Positions 1-8,490 of a stretch of DNA of 64,000 nt are shown in pieces; the first letter of the stretch is position 1, and each line of letters opens with the position of its first letter. The notes beneath the pieces were generated by a model, which saw nothing but the letters and a program-made list of their open reading frames with translations, searched no databases and was not told the origin of the DNA. The position numbers and the translations under genes were made by a program. The DNA is from Moellerella sp963519845. GTDB lineage: Bacteria; Pseudomonadota; Gammaproteobacteria; Enterobacterales; Enterobacteriaceae. The stretch covers positions 1 to 64,000 of the forward strand of contig CAUQNX010000013.1 in the NCBI GenBank assembly GCA_963519845.1, written 5' to 3'.

Positions 1-182
1 AAGCGGATTATAGAGACTCAGAGAATTCTAGCAACCGTTTTTTTCATTTTTTTTATCGTTCGCCTTTTTTTTCAACAAAGAGAGCTAAAATAGCTCTATT
101 CAATGATAAATCGATTATTTCAGCAGCAATAACCATTCGCCTAACGTAATATCTATTCGATGATTTATAACCGAGAGACTCT

Positions 183-875
183 ATGCAATTTATAGAACAG
201 AGAATAGCGTCCGAAAAAAACCTTTCTTATATAATAGCAGAGATACTTGGAAAACAGATTTTAGCGGGCGATTACCCACCAGAATCTATTCTTCCTAATG
301 AATTAGTATTAGCAGAGCAATTTAAAGCTAGTCGTACTGCAATAAGAGAAGCGATCAAGATTTTAGCGGCCAAAGGTATGCTATTACCTCGTCCACGAAT
401 TGGTACAAGGATAATGCCCTCTTCTCATTGGAACTATTTGGACCAAGATTTATTAAAATGGTGGATGAGTAGTGATAAGCTCAATCAAGTTATTCAACAT
501 TTTTACTTTGTTCGCTTAGCAATAGAACCCCAGGCTTGTTATCTTGCTGCATTCAATGGAACGGTAGAACAAAAACAACAACTGAAGCTACTTGCGCGGG
601 AAATGCAGTTACTAAGTAAAAACTTTGATCGAGAGCGCTGGCTTGAAGTGGATTACCTCTTTCATCAAAAGATTTATCACGCTTGTGCTAATCCGTTTTT
701 GGTATCTTTCGCTAATTTATTTCGTTCAGCCTATCAAAATTATTTTGATACTATAACGGAAGACCAAGTCATTGATGTTGATATCCACCAGCAACTGGCA
801 GATGAAATTATAGCAGGCAATGCTCCAGAAGCCTTTAACCTGTGCTATCGTTTACTTATGACAAATAAAGATTAG
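183..875 (+). CDS. yieP: GntR/FadR-family transcriptional regulator YieP
   Basis: DNA-binding repressor of the FadR (FCD) branch of the GntR family. Residues about 15-80 form the winged helix-turn-helix, with the typical stretch SRTAIREAIKILAAKGM. Residues about 95-220 are the all-helical ligand/dimerisation domain, including EPQACYLAA. The length of 230 residues equals E. coli YieP and similarity is visible along the whole protein. It precedes hsrA in the same direction with a 46-bp gap, the same partner as in E. coli (yieP/hsrA beside rbsR), so the two may be co-transcribed. The physiological ligand cannot be told from sequence. The ATG at 183 is preceded by a purine-rich GAGAGA. Confidence 0.93.
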   Translation: MQFIEQRIASEKNLSYIIAEILGKQILAGDYPPESILPNELVLAEQFKASRTAIREAIKILAAKGMLLPRPRIGTRIMPSSHWNYLDQDLLKWWMSSDKLNQVIQHFYFVRLAIEPQACYLAAFNGTVEQKQQLKLLAREMQLLSKNFDRERWLEVDYLFHQKIYHACANPFLVSFANLFRSAYQNYFDTITEDQVIDVDIHQQLADEIIAGNAPEAFNLCYRLLMTNKD

Positions 876-921
876 CCTAATCTGTTGTTTTATTTGAATC
901 ATCTATATGTACAGGTGCCCA

Positions 922-2310
922 ATGTTAAAAGCCGCTCAGAACATGTCAGGTTTACCTTGGATTGCCGCTATGGCCTTCTTTATGCAAGCGCTAGATGCCA
1001 CAATCCTCAATACAGCTCTGCCTGATATCGCAAAAAGCCTCAATCACTCGCCTTTAGCCATGCAGTCGGCGGTTATCAGTTATGCTTTAACGGTTGCACT
1101 CCTGATTCCAGTAAGTGGATGGATGGCAGACCGCTTTGGTACTCGTCGAATATTTATTATCGCAGTATCACTATTCTCTTTTGGTTCTCTATTATGTGCA
1201 CTCTCCCCTTCTTTAACCTTCTTGGTTGTTTCAAGGGTGATACAAGGTGTCGGCGGCGCTATGATGATGCCCGTTGCACGCTTAGCATTATTAAGAGCCT
1301 ATCCACGAAGTGAATTACTGCCGATTTTAAATTTTGTCACTATTCCTGGTTTAGTCGGCCCGATACTTGGACCTCTGCTTGGCGGGGTTTTAGTTACCTA
1401 TGCAACATGGCATTGGATTTTTATCATTAATATTCCAATTGGGATTTTAGGTATCTTATATGCACTGAAATATATGCCTGATTTTAAAATGCCCAAGCGC
1501 TCTTTTGATTTAATCGGATTTCTTCTCTTTGGTTTTAGTCTGGTGATGCTATCGGTAAGTTTGGATCTCTTTAATGACAAATCCCTATCAAACTATGTGC
1601 CTTATAGTTTAATTATCGGCAGCTTGGTATTGATCGCTTTCTATATACTGCATGCACGCCAAGCTAAAAATCCTATCATTCCATTAAATTTATTTAAAAC
1701 TCGTACCTTCACTGTTGGTATTGTGGGAAATGTTGCCACACGCCTTGGCACTGGCTGTATTCCCTTTTTAATACCATTAATGCTACAAGTGGGTTTTGGT
1801 TATCCGGCGGTGGTATCAGGTATGATGATGGCTCCCATGGCCGTGGGTTCGATTGTGGCAAAATCGGCAGTAACGCGGATCTTAACCCACTTTGGCTATC
1901 GTAAAACCTTATTTGTGGTCACATTATTGATTGGCGCAATGATTGCCCAATTCGCATTACAGTCGCCTAATATGTCTATCTATCTATTAGTGCTTCCATT
2001 ATTTGTATTAGGCATGGTGATGTCGGTTCAATTTACCGCCATGAATACAATAGCTTTAGCGGATTTAACGAGTCAGAATGCCAGCTCAGGCAATAGCTTA
2101 TTGTCTGTCACCCAACCATTAGCGATTAGTTTCGGTATTGCCGTTAGTGCTGCAATACTCAACTATTTCGAAGCTCTGCCTTATGGCACTACCGTTGATA
2201 ACTTCCATTACACTTTTATTATTGTCGGTGTTATCACCCTTTTCTCCGCTTTTGCCTTTTTACTTCTTCATGCCGAAGATGGAAAAAATCTAACCAAAAA
2301 CAAAGCGTAA
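922..2310 (+). CDS. hsrA: MFS transporter HsrA (DHA2 drug:H+ antiporter type)
   Basis: Integral inner-membrane major-facilitator protein with about 14 hydrophobic segments. It shows the motif-A loop GWMADRFGTRR between TM2 and TM3 and the N-terminal LDATILNTALPDIA typical of the DHA2/EmrB-like exporters. It aligns end to end with E. coli HsrA (YieO). An in-frame ATG lies 15 bp upstream at 907, but AGGTG at 912-916 is well placed for the ATG at 922. Starting there gives an N-terminus closer to the E. coli protein, so 922 is preferred. It ends 11 bp from the oppositely oriented rbsR stop, with no clear hairpin between them. Substrate unknown. Confidence 0.93.
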   Translation: MLKAAQNMSGLPWIAAMAFFMQALDATILNTALPDIAKSLNHSPLAMQSAVISYALTVALLIPVSGWMADRFGTRRIFIIAVSLFSFGSLLCALSPSLTFLVVSRVIQGVGGAMMMPVARLALLRAYPRSELLPILNFVTIPGLVGPILGPLLGGVLVTYATWHWIFIINIPIGILGILYALKYMPDFKMPKRSFDLIGFLLFGFSLVMLSVSLDLFNDKSLSNYVPYSLIIGSLVLIAFYILHARQAKNPIIPLNLFKTRTFTVGIVGNVATRLGTGCIPFLIPLMLQVGFGYPAVVSGMMMAPMAVGSIVAKSAVTRILTHFGYRKTLFVVTLLIGAMIAQFALQSPNMSIYLLVLPLFVLGMVMSVQFTAMNTIALADLTSQNASSGNSLLSVTQPLAISFGIAVSAAILNYFEALPYGTTVDNFHYTFIIVGVITLFSAFAFLLLHAEDGKNLTKNKA

Positions 2311-2321
2311 AAATAGTTATC

Positions 2322-3323
2322 TTAATTAGGTTTCACCGATTGACGCTCAATTAATTTGGGTGTCAATACGGTGAGCGTAGGCTCACCATCAGGATTATCC
2401 ATACGATGTAACAGTTGTTCTACTGCTAATTTTCCAAGCTCATCTTTTGTCTGATGAATAGTCGTTAGCGGCGGGATCATATAAGAAGCTAAAGAGATAT
2501 CATCATAACCAATAATAGAAATATCCTTAGGAATTGATAATCCACGTTGGAATGCGGCTTGATAAGCGCCTACGGCCATCGCATCATTTCCAGCAAAAAT
2601 AGCCTGTGGCGGAGAGTCTAAATCCAACAATTTATTCATTGAATCAAATCCACCAGCAAATTCAAAATCACTAAAAATAATATAGGATTCAATAATAGGC
2701 AGCGATGCTTGTTTCATCGCTTGTATAAAGCCTTGGTATCGATAGTGAGCCGGTGATTTATCTTGTGGTCCAGCGATGCAAGCAATCCGCGTAAAACCAG
2801 AATCAATCAAATAACGGGTTGCCATCTCGCCGCCAACCAGCGAGTTATCTTGGATAATATCGCCGTCAGAGCCATAAGGAGACCAATCCATCATCACCAT
2901 TGGCACTGATGGATAACGCTTTAGTATCTCTTTAGAAGGACCTTGTACTTCAGTACACATAATTAATAAGCCATCGACCCGTTTCTGTAATAGGGTTTCT
3001 AGGCTGTGGTTCATTCGATTGAGATCCCCTTCTGTATTACAGAGGATCAGGCTGTAACCGCGTTCATAGCAACTACGCTCAACACCCCTGACGACTTCAG
3101 CGTAAAAAGGATTATTACTGGCAGTCACCAACATACCAATCGTATTGGTACGGTTCATTTTTAAGCTTCTCGCCAAAGCCGAGGGCGTATAGTTTAACTC
3201 TTCGACTGCATCATTGACTCGCTTTGTCACACTCTCACTCACAAAACGATTCTTATTAATAACATGAGATACGGTTGAAGTTGATACACCCGCTTGGCGA
3301 GCAACATCTTTCATTGTTGCCAC
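2322..3323 (-). CDS. rbsR: Ribose operon repressor RbsR (LacI family)
   Basis: LacI/GalR-type repressor of ribose transport and catabolism. Residues 1-60 hold the helix-turn-helix and hinge (MKDVARQAGVSTSTVSHVIN, then PSALARSLK). The remainder is a periplasmic-binding-protein-like ribose sensor (CNTEGD, GNDAMAVGAYQA, GYDDI). It starts at a GTG (complement of 3321-3323) preceded by AGGATT in the last codons of rbsK, whose stop is 3 bp away, so it is translated from the rbs transcript. The E. coli protein begins with the same MATMKDVAR. Its likely operators are the two CGAAACGTTTCG palindromes upstream of rbsD. Confidence 0.96.
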   Translation of the reverse strand: MATMKDVARQAGVSTSTVSHVINKNRFVSESVTKRVNDAVEELNYTPSALARSLKMNRTNTIGMLVTASNNPFYAEVVRGVERSCYERGYSLILCNTEGDLNRMNHSLETLLQKRVDGLLIMCTEVQGPSKEILKRYPSVPMVMMDWSPYGSDGDIIQDNSLVGGEMATRYLIDSGFTRIACIAGPQDKSPAHYRYQGFIQAMKQASLPIIESYIIFSDFEFAGGFDSMNKLLDLDSPPQAIFAGNDAMAVGAYQAAFQRGLSIPKDISIIGYDDISLASYMIPPLTTIHQTKDELGKLAVEQLLHRMDNPDGEPTLTVLTPKLIERQSVKPN

Positions 3324-3326
3324 GAA

Positions 3327-4256
3327 TTAATCCTGTTGTATTAAAAACTGATCTATCTCTTTTCGCCATGGAACTGATGGCTGAGCGCCAGACCGAGTGA
3401 CAGCAATAGCGGCGGCGGCGTGCGCAAAACGAATTGCTTTATCATCAGACTGACCTTCTAATAATGCAGTAACGTAAGCACCATTAAAAGTATCACCTGC
3501 GGCAATGGTATCGATAGCTTTAACTTTGAAACCAGGAATTATTTTACCTTGAGCTCCTATTTGACTAAACCAAACGCCTCTAGCACCCAATGTTATCATC
3601 ACTTTAGCAATACCTTTTTGATGTAAAATCTGAGATGCCTGATTAGCACTCTGCTCATCACTCACAACAATACCTGTTAGATGCTCAGCTTCTGTTTCAT
3701 TAGGGGTAATAATATCGATAAGTTCAAGCAATGAGTCTGGTAATGCTTGTGCTGGTGCTGGATTTAGGATCACTGTAGTTTGATGGCGTTTAGCGATCTC
3801 AGCGGCAAACTGGATACTTTCAACGGGTGATTCCATCTGCATTAATAGGGCATCTGCTTGTGCGATCTCTTGTTGATACTGTTCGATACGCGCGGGTGTT
3901 AATTGAGCATTGGCGCCTGCATTGATTCCAATAACATTTTCCCCTTGCTGATTAACGAAGATCAGTGCGATACCAGTCGTTTCATTTTCAGCAATATCGA
4001 TACACTCAATATTAATATTATCTGTGCTTAGCTGTTTTCTAACACTTTCGCCAATATCATCGTCACCCACACAAGCGATAAAACTGATATTAGCGCCACT
4101 GCGTCCCGCCGCAACCGCTTGATTGGCCCCTTTGCCACCAAAAGCAACCTGATAGTGATGTCCTTTGACTGTTTCACCGGGTTGGGGGAATTGAGCGATA
4201 TTTAAAATGTGATCCGCATTGATACTGCCGAGAACCACCAGCTTTCCTGTACTCAT
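3327..4256 (-). CDS. rbsK: Ribokinase RbsK
   Basis: Cytoplasmic ATP-dependent kinase turning D-ribose into ribose 5-phosphate. PfkB-family fold of 309 residues, as in E. coli. The N-terminal substrate motif GGKGANQAVAAGRSG and the C-terminal catalytic/anion-hole motif AAGDTFNGAY, which contains the base Asp, are intact. It is the fifth gene of the leftward rbsDACBKR operon. A strong hairpin (4278-4301) separates it from rbsB, which should let the binding protein be made in excess over the kinase. Confidence 0.96.
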   Translation of the reverse strand: MSTGKLVVLGSINADHILNIAQFPQPGETVKGHHYQVAFGGKGANQAVAAGRSGANISFIACVGDDDIGESVRKQLSTDNINIECIDIAENETTGIALIFVNQQGENVIGINAGANAQLTPARIEQYQQEIAQADALLMQMESPVESIQFAAEIAKRHQTTVILNPAPAQALPDSLLELIDIITPNETEAEHLTGIVVSDEQSANQASQILHQKGIAKVMITLGARGVWFSQIGAQGKIIPGFKVKAIDTIAAGDTFNGAYVTALLEGQSDDKAIRFAHAAAAIAVTRSGAQPSVPWRKEIDQFLIQQD

Positions 4257-4277
4257 AGCACTTATTTCCTTTTTTAA

Positions 4278-4301
4278 AACTGCCGTCCTAAGACGGCAGT
4301 T
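4278..4301 (-). terminator. Intercistronic hairpin between rbsB and rbsK
   Basis: Perfect 10-bp stem AACTGCCGTC / GACGGCAGTT with a 4-nt loop, directly after the rbsB stop. Read leftwards it is followed by only about four T residues and then A residues. It therefore looks more like a leaky terminator or 3'-end stabiliser of upstream mRNA than a full stop. Such elements commonly raise expression of periplasmic binding proteins over downstream genes. Confidence 0.7.
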
Positions 4302-4313
4302 CTGATAATATTA

Positions 4314-5201
4314 TTATTTAACAATCAGTTCTAATTCAACAGGCACAGTCGCCTCAACTTTTTCGCCTTTCAGCACTTTATCGGCAATTTGCACACCCAC
4401 AGTGCCGATTTTTGCTGGACTTTGTGCAATAGTCGCAGCCAGTTTTCCGCCTTTAACCGCTTTGATACCATCATCGGTACCATCAAATCCCACCACCAAT
4501 ACCTCTGTATTGCCTGACGTTTGTATCGCACGCAGTGCACCGAGCGCCATTTCATCATTTTGTGCAAAAACAGCGGTCACATCGGGATGAGCGGTCAACA
4601 GATTTTGCATTACGTTCAAGCCTTTGGTTCTATCGAAATCAGCGGGTTGGCTGGCAAGGATATTAAATTTATGATCTTTAGCGCCGAGATTAAAACCTTC
4701 ACCACGTTCACGGGCGGCGGATGTTCCTGAAATCCCTTCTAATTGGATCACTTTGGCATTTTCACCCACTTTGGTTGCCATATAATCAGCCGCCATTTTT
4801 CCGCCCATACGGTTATCAGAGGCAACATGGCTAACAACCTCACCTTTATTCGCCGCTCGGTCTAGTGTGATCACCGGAATTTTCGCTTTGTTGGCCATCA
4901 ATATGGCATTACCCACCGCATCTGAATCGGTTGGGTTAATCAGTATCAATTTAGTGCCACGAACGGTGAGATCTTGAACGTTAGCTAGCTCTTTAGCCGG
5001 ATTATCTTGTGAATCCAACACAATCAATTCATAGCCTAATTTATTGGCTTCATCTTGTGCGCTATTTTTCATGGTGACAAAGAAAGGGTTATTCAATGTT
5101 GAGATTACTAGCGCAATATTCTCTTTTGCCATTGCGCCAACACTGATCGAGGCCGTTAAAGCAACGGTAGATAACAACATGGCAAGTTTTTTGAGTTTCA
5201 T
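4314..5201 (-). CDS. rbsB: Ribose ABC transporter periplasmic binding protein RbsB
   Basis: Periplasmic D-ribose receptor for the RbsABC importer and, in relatives, for the Trg chemoreceptor. The signal peptide MKLKKLAMLLSTVALTAS...AMA is followed by the mature start KENIALVISTLNNPFF, as in E. coli. The fold is peripla_BP_4 with conserved FAQNDEMALGALRA and VVGFDGTDDG. The open frame extends 15 codons upstream, but those residues disrupt the signal peptide. The ATG at 5201 has AGGAAT at good spacing, so it is the chosen start. It lies 25 bp after rbsC and before the hairpin ahead of rbsK. Confidence 0.96.
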   Translation of the reverse strand: MKLKKLAMLLSTVALTASISVGAMAKENIALVISTLNNPFFVTMKNSAQDEANKLGYELIVLDSQDNPAKELANVQDLTVRGTKLILINPTDSDAVGNAILMANKAKIPVITLDRAANKGEVVSHVASDNRMGGKMAADYMATKVGENAKVIQLEGISGTSAARERGEGFNLGAKDHKFNILASQPADFDRTKGLNVMQNLLTAHPDVTAVFAQNDEMALGALRAIQTSGNTEVLVVGFDGTDDGIKAVKGGKLAATIAQSPAKIGTVGVQIADKVLKGEKVEATVPVELELIVK

Positions 5202-5226
5202 CGTTTTATATTCCTGTAGGGTAAAA

Positions 5227-6192
5227 TTATTTTTTATTATCAACAAGTACAGCGAGTAGGATCACTACCGCTTTAACAATCATTTGATAGTTAGATGAAA
5301 TACCGAGTAAATTTAAACCATTATTAAGAAAACCAAGGATCAGCGCACCAATCAGCGTACCGACAATCCGCCCTTTCCCTCCTGCCAAACTCGTTCCCCC
5401 AAGCACGACCGCAGCAATAGCATCTAACTCATAACCATTACCTGCCATTGGCTGAGCCGAGGAGAGACGTGCAACTTCGATAATGCTCGCCAATGCCGCA
5501 AGTAAACCGCAAAGTGCGTAAACAGCGATTTTGATACGATCGACATTGATACCTGATAAGCGTGTCGCGGTTTCATTGCCGCCTAATGCATAGATATAAC
5601 GGCCTAAGCGGGTATGGTGTAGCAGATACCAAGCGGCGATAAAAACAATCAGCATGATCCAAATAGGAGTAGGTATACCTAAAGGACGGCCGATACCAAA
5701 CCAACCAAAGAGATCTGCATTATCGCTAAATCCGGTATTGACTGGGCTACCATCGGTATAGACCCGCGTAATACCTCTTAATAGCAACATCATTACCAGC
5801 GTAGCGATAAAGGCTTGGACTTTCCCCTTGGCGACAATAACCCCTGTACAGGCACCAATCGCAGCGCCCAAAGCTAATGCGCCCGCAACTGCCACCAGCG
5901 CATTAACGTCAGCGCCGACCATAGAAGCTGCGACTGCGCCGGTTAGTGCCAACAAGGAGCCCACCGAGAGATCAATACCCGCAGTGAGAATAACCAGCGT
6001 CATTCCTACCGCCATAATGGCGTTGACCGATGTTTGCTGAAGAATATTAAATAGATTATTTAAGGTGAAAAAATTAGGGCTTAATGTCGAAACAACCGCA
6101 ATTAAAAAGAGTAAGGCAATTAATGATTTTTGCTCCATCAGCCATGCTTTGGAGAACCAACGTTTAGATGCCACTTGGCTACTTGAACTCAT
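5227..6192 (-). CDS. rbsC: Ribose ABC transporter permease RbsC
   Basis: Inner-membrane channel subunit of the ribose importer (BPD_transp_2 family), 321 residues as in E. coli. It has about ten hydrophobic segments and the EAA-like cytoplasmic loop near GGNETATRLSGINVDRIK that contacts the RbsA ATPase. The GGTSLAGGKGRIVGTLIGALI signature is intact. Its ATG overlaps the rbsA stop by 4 bp (ATGA arrangement), indicating translational coupling. Confidence 0.96.
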   Translation of the reverse strand: MSSSSQVASKRWFSKAWLMEQKSLIALLFLIAVVSTLSPNFFTLNNLFNILQQTSVNAIMAVGMTLVILTAGIDLSVGSLLALTGAVAASMVGADVNALVAVAGALALGAAIGACTGVIVAKGKVQAFIATLVMMLLLRGITRVYTDGSPVNTGFSDNADLFGWFGIGRPLGIPTPIWIMLIVFIAAWYLLHHTRLGRYIYALGGNETATRLSGINVDRIKIAVYALCGLLAALASIIEVARLSSAQPMAGNGYELDAIAAVVLGGTSLAGGKGRIVGTLIGALILGFLNNGLNLLGISSNYQMIVKAVVILLAVLVDNKK

Positions 6193-7703
6193 ACTAAAAA
6201 CTCCTGAACTGAACCCTGTGTTTTACCCACGGCGGCTGCCATAAGCGCTTCCTGAGTAGCTTCTGCTGTGGCAAATTCACCACTAATATGGCCTTCATGC
6301 ATCACCAGAATGCGGTCACTCATTCCAATCACCTCTGGCATTTCAGAAGAGACCAGAATGATGCTCAGCCCTTCTTTTTTAAATTGATTAATTAACTGAT
6401 AAATCTCTTTCTTAGCGCCAACATCAACACCTCGAGTCGGCTCATCTAAAATCAAGACCTTAGGACGAGTCATTAGCCCACGAGCGATCGCCACTTTTTG
6501 CTGATTTCCACCAGAGAGGAAGCCAATAGTTTGGTCCATTGAAGGTGTTTTAATATTAAATAGGCGAATGAAATCGCCGACCGTTTGGCGCTCTTCTTTA
6601 TGATTAAGAGACCCACTCAGGCGACTAAAATAGCGCAGAGCCGTTAATGACATATTCTCTTTTACCGACATGCCTAATATCAATCCATCGAGTTTTCTAT
6701 CTTCTGATATATAGACTATGCCGTTATTGAGACCATCCTGCGGGGTGCGTAATAGTAGTTTTTTTCCTTCAAGCTTAATTTCACCGCTGGCTTTTTTCGC
6801 CGCGCCATAGATTATTTTCATTAACTCAGTACGGCCAGCGCCCATTAATCCCGAAATACCTAATATTTCGCCTTTATGCAGAGAGAAGCTGGCATCACTG
6901 ACGCCGGGACCTGAGATATGAGAGATTTCTAAACTAATTTCGCCCTGAGGAACTTGAATGCGAGGATATTGTTCTTCTAATTTACGCCCCACCATCATCT
7001 CAATTAGCGTCTCTTCCTGTAATGCACTCACTGGTTTTTCACCAATAAATTGACCGTCACGAAAAACAGTTACATCGTCGCAAATTTCGAAAATTTCTTT
7101 TAAACGGTGGGAGATATAAACAATGCCGCGTCCCTGAGCTTTAAGTTCATTAATGACATGAAATAGCGAAACAGTTTCTGTATCTGTCAGTGCATCCGTT
7201 GGCTCATCCATGATGATTACTTGGGATTCAAAGCTCAATACTTTAGCTATTTCAACCATCTGCTGCTCACCAATAGATAAATTGGCCACTAAGCTATGAC
7301 TGTCATAATCTAGATTGAGTTTTTTAAGCAGATTGTCTGCTTCACTGAACATCTTTTTCCAATTGATTTTGCCAAAAGCATTTACAAACTCACGGCCAAG
7401 AAAAATATTCTCTGCGATGGTCAATTCAGGAATTAAATTCAGTTCTTGATGGATAATGCCAATTCCCGCTTCTTGCGAGTTTTTAGGTCCATGAAAACTG
7501 ACTTCTTTGCCAAGATAATAGATAGCGCCCGAATCTTTACTGTAGATCCCCGTCAGCACTTTCATCATGGTCGATTTGCCCGCTCCATTTTCACCGACCA
7601 ATGCCATCACTTTGCCGGGATAAACATTGAGTGCGGCACCCGATAGGGCTTTGACGCCGGGAAAGGATTTATCGATGCCCGTTAACGCTAATAAAGGCTG
7701 CAT
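6189..7703 (-). CDS. rbsA: Ribose ABC transporter ATP-binding protein RbsA
   Basis: Cytoplasmic ATPase with two fused ABC domains. The first has Walker A GENGAGKST, signature LSIGEQQMVEIAK and Walker B VIIMDEPTDALTD. The second has the degenerate Walker A typical of sugar ABC proteins (SGLMGAGRTE), signature LSGGNQQKVAIARG and LILDEPTRGVD. The open frame begins at 7724, but GAGGTG lies ideally before the ATG at 7703, giving MQPLLALTGIDKSFPG, close to the E. coli N-terminus. That start is 8 bp beyond the rbsD stop. Confidence 0.96.
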   Translation of the reverse strand: MQPLLALTGIDKSFPGVKALSGAALNVYPGKVMALVGENGAGKSTMMKVLTGIYSKDSGAIYYLGKEVSFHGPKNSQEAGIGIIHQELNLIPELTIAENIFLGREFVNAFGKINWKKMFSEADNLLKKLNLDYDSHSLVANLSIGEQQMVEIAKVLSFESQVIIMDEPTDALTDTETVSLFHVINELKAQGRGIVYISHRLKEIFEICDDVTVFRDGQFIGEKPVSALQEETLIEMMVGRKLEEQYPRIQVPQGEISLEISHISGPGVSDASFSLHKGEILGISGLMGAGRTELMKIIYGAAKKASGEIKLEGKKLLLRTPQDGLNNGIVYISEDRKLDGLILGMSVKENMSLTALRYFSRLSGSLNHKEERQTVGDFIRLFNIKTPSMDQTIGFLSGGNQQKVAIARGLMTRPKVLILDEPTRGVDVGAKKEIYQLINQFKKEGLSIILVSSEMPEVIGMSDRILVMHEGHISGEFATAEATQEALMAAAVGKTQGSVQEFLV

Positions 7704-7710
7704 ATTCACC

Positions 7711-8130
7711 TCAGAATGTGACACCGGAACATAGGATCATATTGGCATAGGGTGAACACTCTCCCGTTCTGATAACGGCTTTGCTCTCCTGTGTGAACTG
7801 CTTCAATGATTCATGAGTGCAATATATTATTTCTATATTATTTGCCTGTTCTATTTCTAGCTGAGCTAAATGGCTCAAGATCGCCTGTTTCATCTCTGGA
7901 TTCAGCTTAATGATCTCTTCTGCCAAGATAACCTTTTCAACCTGCATCTCTTGCGTAATCGCTGATAAAACAGTGATGAAATCAGGTACGCCTCTTGTCA
8001 CCGCTAAATCAATACGCTGAGGTCCTTGAGGGATAGGTAAACCCGCATCCGCTATAGCAATTTGGTCGGTATGACCTAAACGAGCAATCACGGCAGAAAT
8101 ATCTGCATTTAATAAAATGCCTTTTTTCAT
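7711..8130 (-). CDS. rbsD: D-ribose pyranase RbsD
   Basis: Cytoplasmic mutarotase converting the beta-pyranose form of ribose delivered by RbsABC to the furanose used by RbsK. It has 139 residues, the family length, with the conserved start MKKGILLNADISAVIARLGHTD (given here only to mark the fold) and C-terminal GECSPYANMIL. It is the first gene of the operon. Its ribosome site GGAG lies between the ATG and the proximal RbsR operator. Confidence 0.95.
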   Translation of the reverse strand: MKKGILLNADISAVIARLGHTDQIAIADAGLPIPQGPQRIDLAVTRGVPDFITVLSAITQEMQVEKVILAEEIIKLNPEMKQAILSHLAQLEIEQANNIEIIYCTHESLKQFTQESKAVIRTGECSPYANMILCSGVTF

Positions 8131-8146
8131 TACTTATTCTCCAAGA

Positions 8147-8160
8147 GCGAAACGTTTCGC
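8147..8160. promoter_or_regulatory. RbsR operator, proximal
   Basis: Perfect 14-bp palindrome GCGAAACGTTTCGC, the CG-centred LacI-family operator type and matching the known E. coli rbs operator core. It lies 17 bp upstream of the rbsD start, just downstream of the proposed transcription start. Confidence 0.85.
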
Positions 8161-8168
8161 TTTCTTTT

Positions 8169-8196
8169 ATATTAGGAAAAAATAGCAACATCTCAA
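8169..8196 (-). promoter_or_regulatory. rbs operon promoter
   Basis: Read on the minus strand: -35 TTGAGA (8196-8191), 16-bp spacer, -10 TAATAT (8174-8169). The predicted start near 8162 places the proximal operator just inside the transcript and the candidate CRP site near -60. Inferred by consensus matching only. Confidence 0.6.
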
Positions 8197-8213
8197 TCGA
8201 CTTATTTCATATT

Positions 8214-8229
8214 TGTGATCGCCATCGAA
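8214..8229. promoter_or_regulatory. Candidate CRP site of the rbs operon
   Basis: TGTGATCGCCATCGAA has one perfect TGTGA half and a weak second half. Its centre lies about 60 bp upstream of the predicted start, the usual position for class I CRP activation. It overlaps the distal RbsR operator by four bases. Confidence 0.45.
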
Positions 8230-8237
8230 ACGTTTCG
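8226..8237. promoter_or_regulatory. RbsR operator, distal
   Basis: Second perfect palindrome CGAAACGTTTCG, centred 78 bp from the proximal one. Two operators flanking the promoter suggest looping repression by a dimer-of-dimers or cooperative LacI-family repressor. The rest of 8238-8490 up to ravA is AT-rich with no further clear site. Confidence 0.75.
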
Positions 8238-8490
8238 TTCATCGTTCAATTGAAAAAATAAATAACTTATTGAATAAATTAAGGCTGAATCGTTTTTATT
8301 TATTTAAGGTGGAATGGTCACGAAAAATAAAAAAAGCGATTGCACTTGCCGCTTTTCGTCTTATAAATATCAATATCGCTTAAAAAAGAGTGATAGATTC
8401 AGGTAATGAAAGCTGCAAAAAGGCGGTCATTTAATACGTCTGCAACTTGAAGTATGACGTATGTATTAGCGAATAAATTAAGGAATGGAT

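Noticed and set aside
1..182. Possible rRNA leader or terminator at the left edge (short AGAGCTA/TAGCTCT hairpin near 81-97 and T runs)
   Set aside because: In E. coli an rrn operon lies beyond yieP, but no box A, 16S end or convincing terminator can be read in these 182 bases.
8340..8370. Terminator-like AAAAGCG/CGCTTTT pair upstream of ravA
   Set aside because: Short 7-bp stem with a long loop and no gene reading into it that needs termination.
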